NCBI RefSeq assembly: GCF_001484765.1
Contig: NZ_LLXO01000024.1
Location: 1-64,000, forward strand
DNA from: Entomohabitans teleogrylli
GTDB taxonomy: Bacteria; Pseudomonadota; Gammaproteobacteria; Enterobacterales; Enterobacteriaceae
Length of the DNA: 64,000 bases
Reading direction: 5' to 3'
Shown: in pieces, positions 19,439 through 29,864 of the stretch
How positions within the stretch are numbered: the first letter of the stretch is position 1
Layout of the letters: each line of letters begins with the position of its first letter
Program-made: the position numbers and the translations under genes
The notes under the pieces: generated by a model
Told to the model about the DNA's origin: nothing
Seen by the model: the letters and a program-made list of their open reading frames with translations, nothing else
The model's database searches: none

Positions 19439-20314
19439 CTAGCCGCCGATCGTTACCCGGTATCCGGCCGATTCAGCCATCAATCGCAGCGGAGAAATAT
19501 CAGCTTCCTCCGGCGCGCTGACGCCCTTCATCGCCCACTCGCAGCCCAATAGTTCATATTTGGGCTCTCCGTACTGATGAAACGGTAGCAGATGAAGCTC
19601 CTTCAGCGCCAGTGGCGCCAGCACATCCAGCGCACGACGCAGATTTTCCTGCGACAGGGTATAACCGGGAATCAGCGGCAAACGAGGGATTACGCGAATC
19701 CCCTCATCAACCAGCAGCCGCAGGTTAGCCAGTACCCGCGGTAAATTCAGGTTTAGCACCGTCCTGGCCTGTTGCTCATCCATGATCTTCAGATCAAACA
19801 ACACTTCATCGCACTGGCGGGCCAGCGGCAACAGTCGCGAGGCCGGCGCATCGCCCGCGGTTTCAATAGCGGTATCAATCCCCCACTGTTTCAGGCGCCC
19901 GAGGAAACGCGTGGCGAACGGCGCCTGCATCAATACCTCGCCGCCGGAAAGCGTAACGCCGCCGCCGGAAGAGCGGAAAAACACCTCATCCTTGAGCACC
20001 TCTTTTTCCAGCGCTTCGAGGGTGATATCGCGCCCGATACGTTCCATCGCCCCGGATGGGCACTCATCAGCATTTTTCAGACAGGGCGCACAGTGAAGGC
20101 ACTTTGTTTTGCGCCTGACCGTTTCAATCGCGCCGGAGATCGATTCCGGATTAGCGCACCACGGGCAGCGGTGGGGGCAGCCTTTAAAAAACACCACGGT
20201 ACGAATTCCCTGCCCGTCGTTCAGGGAATAGCGCTGAATATTGAAAATGCGCGCCATATCGGCGCGCTCGTCAATCACCTCACAGCTGATGCGCGGTGCG
20301 GCGGATGATGTCAT
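19439..20314 (-). CDS. pflC: glycyl radical enzyme activase PflC
   Basis: Radical SAM protein that installs the glycyl radical on PflD. The cluster motif is in FFKGCPHRCPWCANPE (CxxxCxxC), followed by a ferredoxin-like insert with further cysteines (KCLHCAPCLKNADEC). A glycine-rich SGGGVTLSGGEVL motif binds SAM. ATG 20314 is chosen for an AAGGAG site 7 bases upstream and because TSSAAPRIS matches the E. coli start region. It overlaps pflD by 35 bases, so the two are translationally coupled. Confidence 0.92.
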   Translation of the reverse strand: MTSSAAPRISCEVIDERADMARIFNIQRYSLNDGQGIRTVVFFKGCPHRCPWCANPESISGAIETVRRKTKCLHCAPCLKNADECPSGAMERIGRDITLEALEKEVLKDEVFFRSSGGGVTLSGGEVLMQAPFATRFLGRLKQWGIDTAIETAGDAPASRLLPLARQCDEVLFDLKIMDEQQARTVLNLNLPRVLANLRLLVDEGIRVIPRLPLIPGYTLSQENLRRALDVLAPLALKELHLLPFHQYGEPKYELLGCEWAMKGVSAPEEADISPLRLMAESAGYRVTIGG

Positions 20315-22577
20315 CCTGAATCTCCTTCGAAAGCTCAACAAAGAAGGCGCTGTAACCCGCTACGCGCACCACCAGCCCGGCGTAATCCTGCGGACGTTGT
20401 TGAGCCTCACGCAGGGTTTCCGCATTGACCACGTTAAACTGGATGTGTTGCAGCTTCAGTTTGCTAAAAGCGTGCAGGAAATCCGCCAGCTTATTCAGCC
20501 CGCCGGGCCCTTCAAGGGTCGATGGGGTAAATTTTACGTTCAGTAGCGTACCGTTAGACAGCAGGTAGTTATCCAGCTTACTGACCGATTTGAGCACAGC
20601 GGTCGGCCCCTGACCATCCTGGCCCAGCATCGGCGACAGACCGCCGTCTGCCAGCTGTTCCCCGGCGAAGCGGCCGTCCGGCGTGGCACCGACCACCGCC
20701 CCTAGCGGTACGTGGGCCGATACGGTATACGATCCCGGCGTAAACTGACCGCCGCGCGGATTACGGTATTTTTCCACCTCTTTGCAGTAAAAGCGCAGCA
20801 GTTCGGCGCTGATATTGTCCACATCGTCGATATCGTTACCGTACTTTTCAAAACGGTTGATCAGCCGGGCGCGAATTTTCTCCCCTTCCGGCGTAGCGAA
20901 GTTGGCCTTCAGCACCGCCAGCAGCTCATCAAAACTCAGGCGCTGCTGATCGAACACCATCCCCTTCAGGGCATACAGTGAGTCGCTCAGGTTGGCGATG
21001 CCGATCCCCTGAACGCCGGAGAAGTTATAGCGCGCGCCGCCTTCGGTAATATCTTTACCGTGGTGCAGACAATCGCTAATAAACGAAGACAGCAGCGGCA
21101 CCGGAGCCCAGTCGCGGTGTCCGATATCGCAGATATTGCTGCCTTCCACCATCAGGCGGATGTAGTGGCAGATTTTTTCGCGGATCTGTTCCAGCAGCCC
21201 GACATAGGTAATGTCGGCATTACCTTCGTTTTCCAGCATCACGATTTCCATTACCTTCAGCAGGTTGAACATCGCGATATCGTGCAGGCCGTAGGTTTTC
21301 CCGGGAATAGACAGCTCCACGCAGCCCACGACCGAATAGTCCCGGGCGTCTTCCAGAGACACGCCGCGGTTGAGGAACGCCGGCACCACCACTTCATCGT
21401 TAAAGATTTGCGGAATACCGGTGCCCAGACGAATAGTTTCCGCGGTTTTCAGCAGGAACGGACGGTCGATCAGCTCGTTAATCCGCACACCAAGGTTCGG
21501 CTGCGGCAGTTGTACGCTCTGGTAAGCGTCCAGACACAGGAAGGAGAGCACGTTCACCGCGCTGCGGCCATTCTCCATCAGTCCGCCGAGCAGCGCCGTA
21601 TAACCGGTCGGGAAACCGGCAAAGTAGCGCGCGCTGCTGGTGGAGCGCAGCAGCACGATATCGTTGCATTTCACCCACAGGGATTCGAGCAACTCGCGCA
21701 GAAACGCCGGACGTTGCCCGCGGCTCAGCGACACCTGGTAAAACGGCAACATGTACTGGTCAAAACGCCCCAGCGACAGGGAGCTGGCGTTAGACTCATA
21801 TTGCAGGATCACATTCATATACCAGAACAGCTGGCACGCCTGCCAGAAATCTTCCGGGCGCTGCTCAGCGTTATGGCGCGCAATCTCCGCCATGGTCTGC
21901 AACTCCCCGCGGCGCACAGGATCTTCACAGGCCGCGGCCTGGGCGTCGGCCAGCGCCGCATAGCGCAGAATATGACGTTGGGAGGCCTCCAGTACGATCA
22001 GTATCGCCTGGTAGAAATGGTTGTCGGGAGCGGTGCGAATGTGGTTTTTCATTTCCTCAATCAGCGCCGCCAGGCCATTGTTCAACAAGCGGGGATAATC
22101 GATGATGATATGCCCCTGCCCTTTATCGGTCTGATTAACGCTGAAAATCTGGGTACTGACCGCCGCTTTAACATCGTCGGTCATCTGACCGTTGATAAAA
22201 TCCTTCATTGAGCGCTTTTCCCAGTACGGATACAGCGTCTGGCGGTAGATCTGTTTGTCTTCTTCACTGATCTCAAAGCGATCCTGAGGCCGGGTCGGGA
22301 ACTGATCCAGCTCTTTAAGCAGCCAGTAGGGATCCATTTCCGGCGACATGATCCCGGCTCGCGGTTTCACGGTTCGGTTACCGGCGATCAGCTCATCGTC
22401 GCGAATCGTTATCTCAACCTTATCCAGAATATACGCTGTGGCCTTCGCCCGGCGCAGAATCACCGGTTCCCCTTCGGTTAGTTGATGACTTTCCGTGTAC
22501 AGCAGCGCGCGTTCCAGGGAAATTTCCCGGGGCCGGGCAAACAGCGCATTCTTCAGACGTTGGATACGATTCGACAT
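20280..22577 (-). CDS. pflD: glycyl radical enzyme PflD (dehydratase-like)
   Basis: Anaerobic glycyl radical enzyme of 765 residues. Gly741 in RVAGYSAFF is the radical site, and Cys419 with Glu421 in VVGCVELS is the active-site thiyl and base. Pyruvate formate-lyase uses a Cys-Cys pair instead of GCVE, so the name 'formate acetyltransferase 2' is likely misleading: the motif fits the glycerol/diol/choline-lyase branch. The substrate is not known. It sits between frwB and its activase pflC in one operon with a PTS, an aldolase and glycerol dehydrogenase close by. Confidence 0.92.
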   Translation of the reverse strand: MSNRIQRLKNALFARPREISLERALLYTESHQLTEGEPVILRRAKATAYILDKVEITIRDDELIAGNRTVKPRAGIMSPEMDPYWLLKELDQFPTRPQDRFEISEEDKQIYRQTLYPYWEKRSMKDFINGQMTDDVKAAVSTQIFSVNQTDKGQGHIIIDYPRLLNNGLAALIEEMKNHIRTAPDNHFYQAILIVLEASQRHILRYAALADAQAAACEDPVRRGELQTMAEIARHNAEQRPEDFWQACQLFWYMNVILQYESNASSLSLGRFDQYMLPFYQVSLSRGQRPAFLRELLESLWVKCNDIVLLRSTSSARYFAGFPTGYTALLGGLMENGRSAVNVLSFLCLDAYQSVQLPQPNLGVRINELIDRPFLLKTAETIRLGTGIPQIFNDEVVVPAFLNRGVSLEDARDYSVVGCVELSIPGKTYGLHDIAMFNLLKVMEIVMLENEGNADITYVGLLEQIREKICHYIRLMVEGSNICDIGHRDWAPVPLLSSFISDCLHHGKDITEGGARYNFSGVQGIGIANLSDSLYALKGMVFDQQRLSFDELLAVLKANFATPEGEKIRARLINRFEKYGNDIDDVDNISAELLRFYCKEVEKYRNPRGGQFTPGSYTVSAHVPLGAVVGATPDGRFAGEQLADGGLSPMLGQDGQGPTAVLKSVSKLDNYLLSNGTLLNVKFTPSTLEGPGGLNKLADFLHAFSKLKLQHIQFNVVNAETLREAQQRPQDYAGLVVRVAGYSAFFVELSKEIQDDIIRRTAHQL

Positions 22578-22627
22578 AGCAGGCTCCTTATTGTGAAATA
22601 ACGGGCGCTCTGCGGCGCCCGGTGAAA

Positions 22628-22948
22628 TCAGGCGTGTTGCGCCAGGTGAGCGTCAATCTTGTTCATGATCGCTTCGGCGCGCTTTACCGCATCGCTGATA
22701 TTGACGCGCACGATGGTTTTCCCGGCGAAACGCTCTTCAAACTTAATGCCGATATCTTTGGTCAGTATCACCATGTCGGCGCTGGCGACATCTTCTGCCG
22801 TCAGCTCATTTTCCAGTCCAATAGAACCCTGAGTTTCTACTTTTACATCCCAGCCTTTCGCTTTCGCGGCGCTTTCCAGCGCTTCAGCCGCCATATAGGT
22901 ATGAGCGACCCCGGACGGGCAGGCAGTTACAGCAACGATTTTAGTCAT
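22628..22948 (-). CDS. frwB: PTS fructose-type EIIB component FrwB
   Basis: EIIB subunit with the active-site cysteine in VTACPSGVAHTYMAAEAL. ATG 22948 gives 106 residues as in E. coli, with GAGG before it. It is almost identical in sequence to the E. coli protein, more conserved than frwD, which suggests that it is the main EIIB working with FrwC. It lies 19 bases after frwC. Confidence 0.92.
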   Translation of the reverse strand: MTKIVAVTACPSGVAHTYMAAEALESAAKAKGWDVKVETQGSIGLENELTAEDVASADMVILTKDIGIKFEERFAGKTIVRVNISDAVKRAEAIMNKIDAHLAQHA

Positions 22949-22967
22949 GACGGCGTCCTCTATGTAA

Positions 22968-24050
22968 TCAGTTAATTTCAAAATCTAAATCAAGATCGTC
23001 TTCGTCTTTCACAGGCTTCTGCGCCTGTTTATTACGGGCCAGTGTTTTCAGTACGTTGACGCAAATCGCCGTGACTACAGCGCCGACGGCCAGCGCGATG
23101 ATATACCCCAGTTTGCCCTCAACCACGGGCAGAACAATTAATCCGCCCCAGCCGGCATAGCACTGGGCGCCCAGCACTGCGGCGGTTACCGCGCCACATA
23201 CCGAACCCAGCATGATGGAAGGGATCACCCGTAGCGGGTCGGCGGCGGCAAAAGGAATCGCGCCTTCGGTTACCCCCACGCAACCCATCACCAGCGCCGC
23301 TTTACCCGCTTCACGTTCTTCTGAGTTAAAGTTTTTACGGTTGATAAGCGTCGCCAGCCCCAGACCCAGCGGCGGTACCGCAATCCCTACTGCGGCGATG
23401 GCGACCACGGAGTAGACCCCCTGCGCCACGCAAATCAACATAAAGGCGTACGCCACTTTGTTAACCGGACCGCCCATGTCAAAGGCCAGCATCAGCCCCA
23501 TCACGACGGCCAGCACAATGATGCTGCCCTGCTGCATACCCTGCAGCCACTGGGTAAGATTCTGTGTCAGCGCGCCAACCGGTTCCCCGAGTCCCCACAT
23601 CATGATCCCGGCGGTAATAAACGTACCGATTATCGGGATCACAAAGATAGGCATCACCGAGCGCAACACCTTCGGCACCGGGATCTTCTTCAAGTAGTAG
23701 ACGATGATGCCGCCAATCAGGCCGGCGATAATGGCGCCAAAAAACCCGGCGCCGAAGCTGTTGCCTACCCAGGCGCCGATAGCACAGGGGGCCAGCGCGG
23801 CACGCTCGGCAATCGAATAGCCGATATAGGCGGCGAGGAAGGGCACCATCAGCGTCAGACCTGCGACGCCGATATCAAACAGTTTCTTTAGATTGGGATC
23901 GCTGGCGGCATCCGGCACCGCGCCTTTGCCGTAAAGCATGACGGAAACCGCCAACAGAATTCCCCCGGAGACCACAAAGGGGATCATATGCGATACCCCG
24001 GTCATTAAATGCTGGCGTGTGTTTCTGAGTATTTGCACCAACTCTTTCAT
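22968..24050 (-). CDS. frwC: PTS fructose-type EIIC permease FrwC
   Basis: Inner-membrane sugar permease of 360 residues with about 9-10 hydrophobic segments and the family signature GVTEGAIPFAAADPLRVIPS. ATG 24050 is chosen because AGGAG stands 7 bases upstream and MKELVQILRNTRQHLMTG matches E. coli; the open frame continues upstream without a site. Acidic tail (DEDDLDLDFE). First gene of the minus-strand operon frwC-frwB-pflD-pflC-frwD. The sugar is unknown. Confidence 0.93.
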   Translation of the reverse strand: MKELVQILRNTRQHLMTGVSHMIPFVVSGGILLAVSVMLYGKGAVPDAASDPNLKKLFDIGVAGLTLMVPFLAAYIGYSIAERAALAPCAIGAWVGNSFGAGFFGAIIAGLIGGIIVYYLKKIPVPKVLRSVMPIFVIPIIGTFITAGIMMWGLGEPVGALTQNLTQWLQGMQQGSIIVLAVVMGLMLAFDMGGPVNKVAYAFMLICVAQGVYSVVAIAAVGIAVPPLGLGLATLINRKNFNSEEREAGKAALVMGCVGVTEGAIPFAAADPLRVIPSIMLGSVCGAVTAAVLGAQCYAGWGGLIVLPVVEGKLGYIIALAVGAVVTAICVNVLKTLARNKQAQKPVKDEDDLDLDFEIN

Positions 24051-24366
24051 ACCGTTTCTCCTGAGCGTGGGCCGCTCATGTCCGTAAAGTTGTTGTGGGG
24101 AAACAATAGGGAATCGCCGGGTGGGGAGACAGTGGAAAAAAACGCCATTTACTGGATTTTTGTAATACCAGAAGAAAAATGAGATCCGTTTCAAATCTTC
24201 GCCCCACTCCTGAAAAACCAGAACATAAGCCGTATTGCGTGAGGTACATCTCACTTTCCCGCAGATATTACATTTATCCAGTTTTTGGCAGATTTGTCAC
24301 ATAGCGCCCTGATGAACAACCCTCTTATGCTGTATCCCGTCATTGGTTTCGCTCAGGAGAGTCGTT
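24051..24366. promoter_or_regulatory. divergent control region between frwC and ptsA
   Basis: A 316-base gene-free stretch holding the promoters of both frw transcripts. Visible elements: an inverted repeat GTGAG-N6-CTCAC (24239-24254), and related CTGG/CCAG motifs next to T-runs (ACTGGATTTTTG at 24151, GAAAAACCAG at 24212, CCAGTTTTTGG at 24279) that could be regulator half sites. No single promoter is certain. Confidence 0.5.
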
Positions 24367-26868
24367 ATGGCCCTGGTAGTAAAATTTCACTGTGAGTTGC
24401 CTAACGGCGTTCACGCCCGCCCGGCAAGCCATGTTGAAACGCTGTGCAATACCTTTAATGCCAGCGTCGAGTGGCATAACCTCAGAACCGATCGCCGGGG
24501 CGATGCCAAAAGCGCGCTGGCGCTGATTGGCACTAACACCATTAAAGGCGATGAGTGCCATCTGATCGTCAGCGGCAGCGACGAAGAGCAGGCATTCGCC
24601 CGCCTGAGCGACTTTATTCGCAACGAATTCCCCCACTGCGATGAGCCGCTGCCGGAAGTCGCCAGCGCCGAACAGGAGCCAATCCCCGAATCCCTGGCGC
24701 GCCTCAACCCCACCCTGTTTCACGGCACGCCAGTCTGCGGTGGTAGCGCAGGGGGAATGCTGGTGGCGATCCGCTCTCTGGATCTGCACGATTTAGGCGA
24801 ACTGCCCGCCACCCGCAGTGTGGAAGAAGAACAACAGGCGCTGGATAAAGGCTTACGTCAGCTGGTGAAGCATATTGAGCTGCAGTTAATGGCTAACGAC
24901 GGCACCGCCAGCGCCATTCTGGAAGCCCATCGCTCGCTGGCCGGCGACAATTCGCTGCGCCAGCACCTGCTGGGCGGCGTACTGAAAGGCGAGAGCTGCG
25001 CCCGGGCGATAGTGAATAGCGCCGACCATTTTTGCGCCCAGTTCACCGCGTCGGAAAGCGCTTATCTTCAGGAACGTGCGCTGGACGTACGCGATGTCTG
25101 CTTCCAGTTACTCCAGCACATCTATGGCCATGAGAGTTTCCCGACGCCGGGCCAGTTACAGCAGCCGTCCATCTGCATGGCGGACGAACTCACTCCCAGT
25201 CAGTTCCTGGAACTGGATAAAACGCTGCTCAAAGGTCTGGCGCTGCGCAGCGGCGGCACCACTTCCCATACCGTGATTCTGGCCCGCTCGTTCAATATCC
25301 CGACGCTGGTGGGGGTCGATCTCGACGCACTGGCGCCGTGGCTCAACCAGCCGGTGCAAATTGACGGCAATGCCGGGCTTCTGGTGGTCAACATGAGCGA
25401 ACCGGTCCAGCGCTATTATCGCCAGGAGGAGCGCGTTCAACAGGCGCTGCGCGCGCAGCAACAGGAGTGGATCGACCGGGAAGCGCGGACCGCTGACGGG
25501 ATCCGCATGGAAGTCGCCGCCAATATCGCGCACTCCATTGAGGCCGTTGCGGCATTCGGCAACGGGGCGGAGGCCATCGGTCTGTTCCGCACCGAAATGC
25601 TGTATATGGACCGCGCCTGCGCACCCTCGGAAGATGAGCTGTACAACATTTACTGCCAGGCGCTGGAATCTTCCGCAGGACGCAGCATTATCGTGCGCAC
25701 CATGGATATCGGCGGCGATAAGCCGGTGGATTATCTCCATATCCCGGCAGAGAATAACCCGTTCCTCGGCTACCGCGCCGTACGTATCTATCAGGAATAT
25801 CTGGCGCTGTTCCACACCCAGTTGCGATCGATTCTGCGCGCCTCGGCGCACGGTTCGCTGAAGATAATGATCCCGATGATCTCCTCCATGGAGGAGATTC
25901 TGTGGGTGAAAGAGCAACTGGCGGAGGTCAAACAGTCGCTGCGCAGCCAGCGCATCCCGTTCGACGAACAGATCCCGCTGGGCATCATGCTGGAAGTGCC
26001 GTCAGTGATGTTCATCATCGATCAGTGCTGTGAAGAAATTGATTTCTTTAGTATCGGCAGTAATGACCTGACGCAATATCTTCTCGCCGTAGACCGCGAT
26101 AATGCCAAAGTGACCCGCCACTACAACAGTCTGAATCCGGCATTTTTACGCGCTCTGGACTATGCGGTCCAGGCGGTGCATCGCCAGGGGAAATGGATCG
26201 GGCTATGCGGCGAACTGGGCGCCAAAGGCTCGGTGCTGCCGTTGCTGGTCGGCCTGGGACTGGACGAAATCAGCATGAGCGCGCCGTCGATTCCGGCCAC
26301 CAAAGCGCGTCTGGCGCAACTGGACAGCCGGGCCTGTCGCCAGTTGCTCAACCAGGCGATGGCCTGCCGCACCTCGCTGGAGGTAGAGCACCTGCTGGCC
26401 CAGTTCCGTATGACGTCCCGGGATGCGCCGCTGATTACCGCTGCCTGCATCTCGCTGGATAACGACTGGCGTAGTAAAGAAGAGGTAATGAAAGGGATGA
26501 CCGACAATCTGCTGCTCGCCGAACGCTGCCGTTATCCGCGTAAGCTGGAAGCAGATCTGTGGGCGCGTGAAGCGGTCTTCTCTACCGGGCTGGGTTTCAG
26601 CTTTGCCATTCCGCACAGCAAATCGGAGCATATTGAGCAGTCCACCATTAGCGTGGCGCGACTCCCGGCTCCGGTGCCGTGGGGGGACGAAGAGGCGCAA
26701 TTCATCATTATGCTGACCCTGAATAAACACGCCGCCGGCGATCAACACATGCGTATTTTCTCGCGTCTGGCGCGGCGCATTATGCACGAAGCGTTTCGTA
26801 ACGAACTGGTTAATGCCCGCGACAGTGGCGCTATCGCCGCCCTGCTGGAACGTGAACTCGAATTATAA
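24367..26868 (+). CDS. ptsA: multiphosphoryl transfer protein PtsA/FrwA (HPr-EI-EIIA fusion)
   Basis: Three PTS parts in one 833-residue chain. An HPr-like domain comes first (residues 1-85, phospho-His in GVHARPASH). An Enzyme I domain follows (about 115-680, phospho-His in GGTTSHTVILARS, PEP site with IGSNDLTQY and GLCGELG). Last comes a fructose-type EIIA (about 690-833, His in FAIPHSKSEH). It can therefore carry phosphate from PEP to FrwB/FrwD by itself. ATG 24367 is chosen for GGAGAG 8 bases upstream and the MALVV start. It leads ptsA-fsaB-gldA on the plus strand, divergent from frwC. Confidence 0.95.
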   Translation: MALVVKFHCELPNGVHARPASHVETLCNTFNASVEWHNLRTDRRGDAKSALALIGTNTIKGDECHLIVSGSDEEQAFARLSDFIRNEFPHCDEPLPEVASAEQEPIPESLARLNPTLFHGTPVCGGSAGGMLVAIRSLDLHDLGELPATRSVEEEQQALDKGLRQLVKHIELQLMANDGTASAILEAHRSLAGDNSLRQHLLGGVLKGESCARAIVNSADHFCAQFTASESAYLQERALDVRDVCFQLLQHIYGHESFPTPGQLQQPSICMADELTPSQFLELDKTLLKGLALRSGGTTSHTVILARSFNIPTLVGVDLDALAPWLNQPVQIDGNAGLLVVNMSEPVQRYYRQEERVQQALRAQQQEWIDREARTADGIRMEVAANIAHSIEAVAAFGNGAEAIGLFRTEMLYMDRACAPSEDELYNIYCQALESSAGRSIIVRTMDIGGDKPVDYLHIPAENNPFLGYRAVRIYQEYLALFHTQLRSILRASAHGSLKIMIPMISSMEEILWVKEQLAEVKQSLRSQRIPFDEQIPLGIMLEVPSVMFIIDQCCEEIDFFSIGSNDLTQYLLAVDRDNAKVTRHYNSLNPAFLRALDYAVQAVHRQGKWIGLCGELGAKGSVLPLLVGLGLDEISMSAPSIPATKARLAQLDSRACRQLLNQAMACRTSLEVEHLLAQFRMTSRDAPLITAACISLDNDWRSKEEVMKGMTDNLLLAERCRYPRKLEADLWAREAVFSTGLGFSFAIPHSKSEHIEQSTISVARLPAPVPWGDEEAQFIIMLTLNKHAAGDQHMRIFSRLARRIMHEAFRNELVNARDSGAIAALLERELEL

Positions 26869-26886
26869 GTTGAGAGGATAATGAGT

Positions 26887-27549
26887 ATGGAATTGTATCT
26901 CGATACCGCTAACGTCGCTGAAGTCGAACGTCTGGCGCGCATTTTTCCCCTGAGCGGCGTGACCACTAACCCGAGCATTGTCGCCGCGGGTAAAGAAGTG
27001 ATCTGGGATGTCCTGCCCCGCCTGCAGAAAGCCGTCGGCCCGCAAGGGAAGCTCTTCGCGCAGGTAATGAGCCGCGATGCGGACGGTATGGTGAAAGAGG
27101 CCCAGCGCCTTGAAAACACGATTCCCGGCATCGTGGTAAAAATTCCGGTCACCCCGGAAGGGCTGGCGGCTATCAAGCAGCTCAAAAAAATCGGTATTCC
27201 GACGCTGGGCACCGCCGTTTATAGCGCCGCGCAGGGCCTGCTGGCGGCGCTGGCGGGCGCGGAGTATGTCGCGCCGTACGTTAACCGCGTCGACGCCCAG
27301 GGCGGCGACGGTATTCGCATGGTGCAGGAACTGCAAAGTCTGCTGGAACTGCATGCGCCGGCCAGCAAAGTGCTGGCCGCCAGTTTCAAAACCCCGCGTC
27401 AGGCGCTGGACTGCCTGCTGGCTGGCTGTGAAGCCATCACGCTGCCGCTGGATGTGGCGCAACAATTCCTCGCTGCCCCTGCCGTTGAGGCCGCTGTAGT
27501 CAAGTTTGAACAAGACTGGCAAAACGCCTTCGGCAGCACCAACCTGTAA
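26887..27549 (+). CDS. fsaB: fructose-6-phosphate aldolase FsaB (TalC)
   Basis: Class I aldolase of the small transaldolase family; E. coli FsaA/B reversibly split fructose 6-phosphate into dihydroxyacetone and glyceraldehyde 3-phosphate. Schiff-base Lys85 is in GIVVKIPVT; the N-terminal [10 protein letters not shown] and TTNPSI motifs are intact. ATG 26887 gives 220 residues as in E. coli; ATG 26881 would add MS. It lies 18 bases after ptsA. Dihydroxyacetone from this reaction could be handled by the next gene, gldA. Confidence 0.93.
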   Translation: MELYLDTANVAEVERLARIFPLSGVTTNPSIVAAGKEVIWDVLPRLQKAVGPQGKLFAQVMSRDADGMVKEAQRLENTIPGIVVKIPVTPEGLAAIKQLKKIGIPTLGTAVYSAAQGLLAALAGAEYVAPYVNRVDAQGGDGIRMVQELQSLLELHAPASKVLAASFKTPRQALDCLLAGCEAITLPLDVAQQFLAAPAVEAAVVKFEQDWQNAFGSTNL

Positions 27550-27565
27550 CGCAAGGAGATCGTAA

Positions 27566-28669
27566 ATGGATCGTATTATTCAGTCACCGGGTAAATACAT
27601 TCAGGGCGCAGGAGTACTGGCACGTATTGGTGATTATCTGAAACCGCTGGCCGACCGCTACCTGGTGCTGGGAGATGATTTTGTCCTGGGGCTGGTTCAG
27701 GAAAAGGTGAAAGCCAGCTGTAGCGCGGCGGGCCTTAGTCTGGAAGTCGCCAGTTTTAAAGGCGAGTGCTCGCAGAATGAAATCGCCCGCCTGCGCGCGC
27801 TGGCGGAAAAAGCCGGCTGTTCCGCCGTGCTGGGTATCGGCGGCGGTAAAACGCTGGATACCGCCAAAGCACTGGCCCACTACATGAATATCCCGGTGGT
27901 GGTAGCGCCGACCATTGCGTCAACCGATGCGCCGTGCAGCGCGCTGTCGGTTATCTATACCGACAGCGGTGAGTTTGAAAGTTATCTGCTGTTACCGAGC
28001 AACCCGAACCGCGTGATTGTCGATACCGAAATTGTTGCCGGCGCGCCGGCGCGCCTGCTGGCGGCCGGGATCGGCGATGCGCTGGCTACCTGGTTTGAAG
28101 CCCGCGCCTGCGCGCGCAGCGGCGCGACGACCATGGCCGGCGGCGAATGCACCCGGGCTGCGCTGGCGCTGGCTGAACTGTGCTACAACACACTGATGGA
28201 AGAAGGCGAAAAAGCGATGATCGCCGCTCGCCAGCACGTAGTCACCGAGGCGCTGGAGAAAGTCGTGGAAGCCAACACCTTCCTGAGCGGCGTCGGCTTT
28301 GAAAGCGGCGGCCTGGCGGCAGCGCACGCGGTGCACAACGGCCTGACGGCGATTCCTGACGCCCACCACTATTTCCACGGCGAGAAGGTGGCCTTCGGTA
28401 CGCTGGTACAACTGATACTGGAAAACGCCCCACTGGAAGAGCTGGACGATGTGGCAGCGCTGTGCCACACGGTGGGTCTGCCAATCACCCTGGCGGAGCT
28501 CGACATCACCCAGGATGTCGCGGCCAAAATGCGCATTGTGGCGCAGGCGGCCTGTGCCGAGGGAGAGACTATCCATAACATGCCCGGCGGCGTGACCGTG
28601 GATAAAGTGTATGCCGCAATCATGGTCGCCGATGAATATGGCCAGCGGCTGCTGGATCAATGGTCGTAA
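27566..28669 (+). CDS. gldA: glycerol dehydrogenase GldA
   Basis: NAD-linked, zinc-dependent alcohol dehydrogenase of the iron-containing fold, interconverting glycerol and dihydroxyacetone. NAD-binding [12 protein letters not shown] (about residues 93-104). The metal ligands are in [12 protein letters not shown] and the two histidines of AAHAVHNGL and HHYFHGEKV. Length 367, as in E. coli. It starts 16 bases after fsaB with an AAGGAG site. Together with FsaB and PflD it makes a plausible three-carbon branch of this locus. Confidence 0.95.
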   Translation: MDRIIQSPGKYIQGAGVLARIGDYLKPLADRYLVLGDDFVLGLVQEKVKASCSAAGLSLEVASFKGECSQNEIARLRALAEKAGCSAVLGIGGGKTLDTAKALAHYMNIPVVVAPTIASTDAPCSALSVIYTDSGEFESYLLLPSNPNRVIVDTEIVAGAPARLLAAGIGDALATWFEARACARSGATTMAGGECTRAALALAELCYNTLMEEGEKAMIAARQHVVTEALEKVVEANTFLSGVGFESGGLAAAHAVHNGLTAIPDAHHYFHGEKVAFGTLVQLILENAPLEELDDVAALCHTVGLPITLAELDITQDVAAKMRIVAQAACAEGETIHNMPGGVTVDKVYAAIMVADEYGQRLLDQWS

Positions 28670-28706
28670 ATAACAAAGGCCGGAGATATTCCGCTCAGTA
28701 AAACCA

Positions 28707-28734
28707 TGAACCGGCCATCGGGCCGGTTCATTTT
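28707..28734 (+). terminator. terminator after gldA
   Basis: Stem TGAACCGGCC (28707-28716) with GGCCGGTTCA (28721-28730), a 4-base loop and TTTT after it. Ends the ptsA-fsaB-gldA transcript; the convergent metF ends 22 bases further on. Confidence 0.85.
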
Positions 28735-28751
28735 CGATTTAGTCCGCCCGC

Positions 28752-29642
<891 letters not shown>

Positions 29643-29681
29643 TTACCTCATCAATCGCTTTATCATTATGTTGGTGTTTGC

Positions 29682-29713
29682 GAACTTCTATACGTTTAGA
29701 CGTCCAGATGTAA
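29682..29713. promoter_or_regulatory. MetJ box array before metF
   Basis: Four contiguous octamers in the AGACGTCT register: GAACTTCT, ATACGTTT, AGACGTCC, AGATGTAA. The third is nearly consensus. MetJ with S-adenosylmethionine should bind cooperatively and repress metF. Confidence 0.9.
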
Positions 29714-29810
29714 AAATGACGGAAAAGCGCACGGGCGTCAACTGAAAAAAGCGCCCCGGTAGTGAGGAATTTTCAGCGAAGGTGAATTTTCTTCATGATC
29801 ATGGTGTAAA

Positions 29811-29840
29811 AAGAATACAGGCCAGCATTATGCTGGCCTG
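29811..29840 (-). terminator. terminator after metL
   Basis: Stem CAGGCCAGCA (29818-29827) with TGCTGGCCTG (29831-29840), 3-base loop; on the minus strand it is followed by a T-rich tail (TATTCTTTTT). Ends the metBL operon. Confidence 0.88.
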
Positions 29841-29864
29841 AAACACATCCGCTCTGATGGGCAA

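Noticed and set aside
21060-22211. 383-codon open frame on the plus strand opposite pflD
   Set aside because: Shadow of a conserved 765-residue gene; His/Gln/Arg-rich translation without a domain.
20280-22577. PflD as a true pyruvate formate-lyase
   Set aside because: The active site has GCVE with a single Cys, not the Cys-Cys pair of formate-lyases.
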